From Cristatella mucedo (lineage: Eukaryota; Bryozoa; Phylactolaemata; Cristatellidae), in assembly GCA_009760855.2 (NCBI GenBank), contig WPIO01000053.1, positions 862,001 to 926,000 of the forward strand: DNA of 64,000 nucleotides. Direction: 5' to 3'. Made by a program: the position numbers and the translations under genes. The notes below the pieces were generated by a model. The model saw nothing but the letters and a program-made list of their open reading frames with translations. It was not told where the DNA came from and ran no database searches. How positions within the stretch are numbered: the stretch's first letter is position 1; every line of letters starts with the position of its first letter. Of the stretch, positions 58,608 through 64,000 are shown piece by piece.

Positions 58608-58746
58608 AGCTGGTTTGGTCTAGCGGTTAAGGTGCTCGCCCCGACCAAGGTCTGACTGAGGTCGTGGGCTCGAGTCCCGAGGCATATGTGAAGCGCCTGA
58701 ATAGAGATTAAGTTCTCTTGGGGGCGCTATATAAATGAATTTTTTT
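58608..58746 (+). mobile_element. SINE-2 (tRNA head plus LINE-A tail)
   Basis: A box tggtctagcgg (58616-58626, a full match to TRGYNNANNNG) and B box gggctcgagtcc (58666-58677, one change from GGTTCGANTCC). After 'cgaggcat' the sequence becomes 'gtgaagcgcctgaatagagattaag' and 'ttctcttgggggcgctat', the LINE-A 3' hairpin, then an AT-rich end. RNA polymerase III transcription and LINE-A-dependent mobilisation are inferred. Confidence 0.85.
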
Positions 58747-58769
58747 AATTAGTTAGTTAATGCTTAGAA

Positions 58770-59235
58770 TAATAATAATAATAATAATTCACTTGATAAA
58801 GCGCCCTCAGAGAACTTAATCTCTCTCTAGGCGTTTTACATTTGCTGTAAAGTGAAATGCAATTGAATGGTAAGTAAAATCATGCTTGAAAAACAAACGA
58901 AATGAATAATATGGTTAGGGGTGACATGCACAGGGTCAGCATGCAAATGTGGTTAGTGGCAGCATGCACAGTGTCAGCATGCATAAGCACATCAAGGACG
59001 AATCACAGGGACCCGCTAAATGCTGTCCTAAATAGGTGTGTTTTGAGGCTCCTTTTAAATGTGGTCAGGTCAGGGGATGTTCTGACGCAGGTCGGGAGGG
59101 AGTTCCAGGCTGTGGGAGCATACGAGCTAAATGCACGGTCTCCAAAGGATTTAAGGTTTGTACGAGGTATTTCTAGACTGTTGGATTCCGAAAAGCGGGT
59201 GGTACAATGCTTGGCCTGATGGGGTAGTATATCTG
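58770..59235 (-). mobile_element. LINE-A 3' end in intron 1
   Basis: Starts (tail side) with (aat)n at 58770-58790, the complete hairpin, 3' UTR, and an open C-terminal frame at 59242-59003. Little decayed, so a fairly young 5'-truncated copy. At 59237-59310 a second minus-strand LINE tail follows ('gcaccctcaatgaacttaat'). Confidence 0.9.
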
Positions 59236-59549
59236 ATAACAATATTAATGCATTTGTACAGCACCCTCAATGAACTTAATTTCTTTCGAGGCACTTACTT
59301 AAACTTAGCAATGGAGCTCTGGCACTCTGTCTGCGCCTAGCCTTGTACGCCATTGATTTTTGGTAGTTTCCCCCGAAATTCCCTCACTCTAGCATAGATG
59401 TCCTCTACCACTAGCCTTTCGATCAAGCTACCTTTGCAGAAAATGTAAAGTTCTGAGAGAGAGAGAGAGAGAGAGGGAGATTCAGTTTTACGAGATACAA
59501 ATACTATACAAATGCAATACAAATACAAATACTATACAAATGCAATGCT

Positions 59550-61470
59550 GTGATTACTATTAGCTCTTTCTAGGCACTTGACTTGTTCTGCATGGGAAGC
59601 TTGATTAAATGGTTAGTGGTAGCTTGCTGAATGACAACGAGCATAACATGGTTAGAGGTGGCATGTACAGGATCAGCATGCAATTGTGGTTAGTGGCACC
59701 ATACACAGTGCCAGCAAGCATAAGCACACAAAGGACAAATCACACGGACCCACTAAATGCTGTGATCAGTATATACGTTTTTAGTTTCTTTTTAAACGTG
59801 GTCAAATCATAGGATGTCTTGACGAAGGTCGGGAGTGAGTTCCAGGCTTTGAAAGCGCACGAGCTAAAGGCATGGGCTCCAAATAATGTGAGGTTCGTAT
59901 GAGATGTAGGTAAACGATTAGATGCCGAAAACCGGGTGGGACGATGCCTGGTGGAGGGAGTAAATCTGATAGGTAGGCTGGAGCCAAAAAAGTGAAGGGA
60001 CCTAACAGTGAGTGACAGAACATTAAGATCGATGTGTTGCCTGACTGGGAGCCAGTGTAGGTCGGCGAGAAATGATGTGATGTGGTAACTGCGAAGCTTA
60101 CGATCGACAAGCCAGCTGCTGAGTATGGCACCAGCTTTGAACACCTGACAGTTCAAGCCGGAAGACCAGCAGGCAATGAGCTATAAAAGTCTACGAGATG
60201 CGCTGTCACAGATGCATAGACCAATTTTGATGCCGGATCCCTGTCTAATTTTAGCAATTTTATGTAGCTGAAAGTAGGTAGACGACTATGGAGCTGAGTG
60301 GTCGTCTACTGAAAATAACTTTATAACAGGACACCTAGATTTTTGTGCAGATTTAACCAGAAATATGCTGGCAGAGCTGATTTTGAGCTTTAGGTTTTTA
60401 TTTTCTGAATCACACTTGGTTTGCCCATAACTAGTAAGTTGGTTTAACCATCATTTACTTTAAGAAAATTTGCTGCCATCCATGTGCGGATGTCATCAAT
60501 ACATGCAGCCAGGTTTGTTGAGAGAATTCGATGTGCTCGAAGGCTGTGAGGGATCAAAGCAAAGGTACAGCTGAGTGTCATCCGCATAGAAGTGAAAGCC
60601 TAGATTGTGCTTGGCAATAACATCGGTAAGAGGGAGAGTATAAACCATGAAAAGAATCATACCTAGCACGGAGCCCTGAGATACCCCATATTTCAGAAGT
60701 TCCTCGGATGATCTTTGTCCGTCTACATCAATCAGCTCTGGATTCTCTCTTTGAGGTGGAACCTGAACCATTGCAGTTCAGTGCCAGTGATGTCTAGGTG
60801 AGATGAGAGGCGCTCAAGAGATCGATAGTATCAAAAGCAATGCAAAAAGCAATCAAAGCTGCTGAAAGATCTAGAAAAACCAGCGAATGAACTGCCTAAG
60901 TATCCATTCTTTAGAAGATCGTTATACATCCGAAGCAATGCTGACTGTGGGGTGATTAGCACTAAAACCAGACTAGGACCTACTAGCAAGGTTTGAAGTT
61001 TCAATAAATGAGTTCAGCTGCTCTGCCACGATTGGTTCCTGTGTCTTGGATAGTTGTGGTAGACGGGTGACTGGGCGGAAGTTGCTCATGTTCTATTAAG
61101 TCTATTGCAGCTTCTTGAGTAGTGGCGTGAGTACAGACTGAGTACCTGAGTACAGCCTTTTTGAAAGGTGCTGTGGCATGACCTGAGGCCTATGAAATAT
61201 TTATGATGTTAGTATGCGTTGCAGCAGCGGATCTATGCATCATAAATGCAGGGCAGTGGGAATATGGCCTAGAAGACTAGTTGTCCTCTTTGCTTGGGAT
61301 GTGAACTTCAGGATTAAGCCACTAGTGACCTTGAATGTGGACATAAGGGTGATCCATGGAATCGAGGGACATGATTTCTGGAGGGGTGCTGCCACCGTAG
61401 GGAGACACTCCCTTACCTTGTCTGTTTTGTTGACAAAGAAGCTAAATATGTGATCATCTAGATCATTACA
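59550..61470 (-). mobile_element. LINE-A, longest copy, in intron 1
   Basis: On the minus strand: pre-RT linker near 61440-61300 ('VTLNVDI' region as read on the other strand), decayed fingers to about 60900, palm at 60771-60496 with 'VSQGSVLGMILF' and an intact YADDTQLY, then C-terminal pieces to 59740, and 3' UTR to about 59560. Near 60120-60180 the sequence is rearranged. Several stops. No complete endonuclease domain. A (GA)n patch lies at 59456-59474, just beyond its end. Confidence 0.85.
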
Positions 61471-61962
61471 AGGATTATTAGCAAAATAGCTAACCTATGC
61501 ATTACTTGCCATCGCTGCAACTTCAAATTGATGGGTAGCAGCTTACAATATCAGCACACTACCACTGCTGTGGTGTCAACCTCCGGTGTCATGCTTTGGC
61601 TGCTGCTGTCACCCTCTTTCCCGCTGCTCTGTCACCATCTAGCCACAGCTGTGTCACTCTCTTGCTGCTGTCTTATTCGTATTATTAGTTTTCTATGCGA
61701 TGTTGGTTTTGCTATGGTAGATTTAATGTCACATCGGTGAAGATTCCAAGCGATAAGATTGCATGCAAGCTGATAGACTGCGTTCTGACAGGCTGCAATC
61801 TGATAGGCTGCAGCTTCCAGCAGCAGGGGCTCAATTTTCGCTGGCTGCGTTCCTGTAAGGAATGGAAGTGCTCTAGAAGTGCGTACCGTAGTGTGTGTGT
61901 GCACTATCACGCCGTAGTAATAGGCACGGCTTAGCTAGAGCTGTTACATAACCCTCTCGCAG
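61471..61962. other. Intron 1, last part
   Basis: No repeat family recognised. It ends with the acceptor ccctctcgcAG at 61961-61962. Confidence 0.6.
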
Positions 61963-62123
61963 ACTCGCCAGTGAGTTCGACCGGCAGTCATCAGATGTCA
62001 CTCGAGAAGGCCTCGAGCGGCGCCTAGCGAACCCAGTGTCGGCCTATGCCACCGTTCGTGACCTTCGCAGCGGTGCCGCCCAGGTCGAGCGTCTGCTGGA
62101 GCTCGCCGTGCACAACTCCAGAG
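61963..62123 (+). CDS. Prolyl 4-hydroxylase subunit alpha, exon 2
   Basis: 161 bases that complete residue 70, add residues 71-123 and leave one base of codon 124. They continue the P4Ha N-terminal domain: 'REGLERRLANPVSAYATV' corresponds to the conserved family stretch around His/Asn-Pro-Val-x-Ala-Tyr/Phe, followed by a helix 'QVERLLELAVHNSR'. The first residue of the usual His-Pro-Val motif is Asn here. The donor is ag|GTAGGC at 62124. Phases 2 in and 1 out match both neighbours with no stop, which supports the model. An alternative acceptor 9 bases downstream (gccAG) would keep the frame. Confidence 0.85.
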
Positions 62124-62880
62124 GTAGGCGTGGCGCTCGCTCTTGCTCAAGCTGCAAAATACTTAATGGCTGCACTTCCATGCAGGCACGGCTCACTGAC
62201 GCCCGTTTGAGTGACTCACTGGTTTGAGTTATAGTGCTGTTCGAGGTTGCTGTGGTGTTCGAGGCTGTTGTGGTGGGAGTAGCACTTAAAGTAGAGTGCT
62301 TCTAGGCAGCTCTTGAGGTCATGCTTGAGCTAATGCTGGTAAATGTCTGGACAAATCATTGGCTGTCCCTTGCCTACGTATGTTGGTACTACAATGCTTT
62401 TACTCTTGGACTCTTGTGATTGTGGATTTCACCTTAACAGCTCTTGACTTACGGTGAGCCCATCTTTCTGTCGCTGCCGATTATAGCGCCTCTCGTCTTT
62501 TCAGCCGATGCCATCACTTCGGCCTCCTTGCTCCTTCCTTCCATTAACTCTGCCCTTTTAACTTGAGCAGCTTCTCAATCGCCAAAGCTTCTTCGTTATG
62601 CGAATGCCCTTTGAACTGCCTTTAGAGCTGACCTTTGAACTTCAGCATCTTCTCAGTCTCGGTACTTGTGATGATGACTGATAACTACCGATTGCACATA
62701 AATGCTGCTAAGGCCTTAAGTGCACTATATAAAGCCCTCCACTGAAAAGCCTGCCGGTCCATCCAGACCAACTGCCTTTGTGGGGCCATGGACCCATACA
62801 TGCAAGCATTCATGCATAATCCGAGGCAGCGTACTACGTTAGCAACGTAGCCAGCTCTGAAAGCATCTTTATTTCCTCAG
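62124..62880. other. Intron 2 of the hydroxylase gene
   Basis: 757 bases, GT...AG (acceptor tttcctcAG). No repeat family recognised. Confidence 0.8.
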
Positions 62881-63063
62881 ACTTCTACGACAAGTCCGTC
62901 ATAACAAGCGAGCTTTTACCGGACAACGTCGACATGAACGGTGCCGCGGTCGCTCTGCTGAGGCTCCAGGACACGTACCAGATACCGACGGACAAAATTG
63001 TGGCCGGGGAGCTGGGAAGCTGGGCTACCGGGTCGCCTGCCGCCAATAGCTCAATCCTCTCCG
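62881..63063 (+). CDS. Prolyl 4-hydroxylase subunit alpha, exon 3
   Basis: 183 bases finishing residue 124, adding residues 125-184 and one base of codon 185. It contains the best-known family stretch of this domain, 'GAAVALLRLQDTYQIPTDKI', at the end of the P4Ha N-terminal domain where the peptide-substrate-binding (TPR-like) domain begins. 'ANSS' gives one N-glycosylation sequon. The donor is cG|GTAAGT at 63064. The peptide-substrate domain and the catalytic 2-oxoglutarate dioxygenase domain must lie in exons beyond the right edge. The gene could be any paralogue of the family. Confidence 0.9.
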
Positions 63064-64000
63064 GTAAGTACCAGCCACTGCCAAATATTCGCCTATGCAG
63101 CAGCTCCGAGGCGACGGCATTCGCTGTAGGCGATCGGCTCTACCATCTAGAGAGCTGAGCCAGCGATCGAACAGGTGTCTTGCACTCGGACTCGGCATTC
63201 CGGATGGGCTAAAGTCGTTTGGAGCAGGGCCTTTCCCCGAACCCAATAAAGGCAGTCAGCAGGTCTCCCATTCGAACTCAGCTACTCTGCCGTTGATTCG
63301 GCCTTTCTGTCACCGGTCGCCGGCACTCTTTCCTTAAGTGCTAGTGCTAGCCCCAGGGTACGTAGCGTCCATGCTCACCCTCACTTATACCATCACTTTG
63401 TACGACCGTTAAGACTCGAACGAGGATGGACAGTCAACCTGCCGGATCCTATTCTCTAATGTTATGAAACGGCGGGAGCTCGAAAAACGTTCTGATGCGT
63501 TGGCTTCGCTTCTCGACCGACTGTCTGTTAATGCACCTTAATGGCGCTTCATTCCAACTTCCATTTCGATAACCGCAGCCAGCCGAATTCATCAAGTAGC
63601 GTCGTCATTGGAGAGTAACAAAGGCGAGTCCTGGTACGAAACTTTGTTTGACATAGCGTGTGGGACAGCAACAGCTTCAACGTTTCCCTGACGCTCCGTA
63701 ACTGGATGCTGGCAGCAGCCGAAGCAGATCGACCGTCTTCTCTTTCTCTCTCGTCCTCGCCGCCTGGGTATCGGTGCTATTCGCACCGATACAGAAATAT
63801 CCACCGACCGGCGAAGCTCGTTCCGCGAAAATGCAAATCCCAAAAACAGAGTAGCAGCAGCAGCACCAAGGCCGCTAGTTTTGGAGGACTGCCTGACTGC
63901 CTGCCGACCTCAAATGCTAATGTGGATTGCCGAATCTAAGGTGACCTATTTCCCAGCTAGGGTAGCTGCCGAAAATCGCTACAGATTTGCAATCGCCCCG
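63064..64000. other. Intron 3 of the hydroxylase gene, incomplete
   Basis: No further exon of the family is visible before the right edge. The short frames here have no recognisable domain. Confidence 0.6.

Noticed and set aside
58608-58690. Functional tRNA gene
   Set aside because: A and B boxes are present, but the acceptor and anticodon arms do not pair properly and the sequence continues into the LINE-A hairpin, so it is a SINE head.
63064-64000. A fourth hydroxylase exon
   Set aside because: I found no stretch resembling the peptide-substrate-binding domain in the required phase before the window ends.

Overview
The window is animal nuclear DNA, most probably from an invertebrate with a repeat-rich genome. 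It has GT-AG introns, non-LTR retrotransposons, tRNA-derived SINEs and LTR elements, long TA and GA/CT microsatellites, and no bacterial features. One promoter-like site has a TATA box at arthropod-style spacing from a TCAGT initiator, which weakly hints at an arthropod. I cannot name the species.

Only one host gene is securely recognised: the first three coding exons of a collagen prolyl 4-hydroxylase alpha subunit on the + strand (55288-55496, 61963-62123, 62881-63063). The exons join in matching phase to give a signal peptide and most of the P4Ha N-terminal domain. The gene starts in a CpG-rich stretch and runs off the right edge before the catalytic domain. Two further candidate first exons encode probable signal peptides: 2269-2488, with a TATA/initiator promoter and an intact donor, and 10472-10658, which is alanine-rich and weaker.

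Almost everything else is repetitive. 1-5.1 kb: damaged LINEs, a 34-bp perfect palindrome and the small-peptide candidate. 5.8-23.2 kb: a large interrupted inverted duplication whose ~5-kb spacer holds a CT/GT microsatellite and a degenerate ~170-bp satellite. 23.3-31.8 kb: a tandem array of a ~1.36-kb unit, each with an old SINE, interrupted once by a 3-kb LTR element that carries a 22-bp minisatellite and no recognisable pol gene. 33.8-42.2 kb: a diverged segmental duplication (33.84-35.89 and 40.98-42.19 kb), an inverted block of the satellite, and a solo-LTR-like element inside a TA microsatellite. 42.2-49.3 kb: LINE copies, two with 5' inversions. 49.3-54.3 kb: mostly unrecognised. 54.3-64 kb: the hydroxylase gene with LINEs and SINEs in its 6.5-kb first intron.

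Three LINE groups are separated here. LINE-A is a CR1/Rex/Jockey-type element with a conserved 3' hairpin and a (TTA)n tail. LINE-B ends in (ATTAC)n. LINE-C is known only from 3' ends. SINE-1 has a tRNA-like head and its own body. SINE-2 has a tRNA-like head joined to the LINE-A 3' hairpin, so LINE-A is its probable mobiliser. All family names are working labels for this window.
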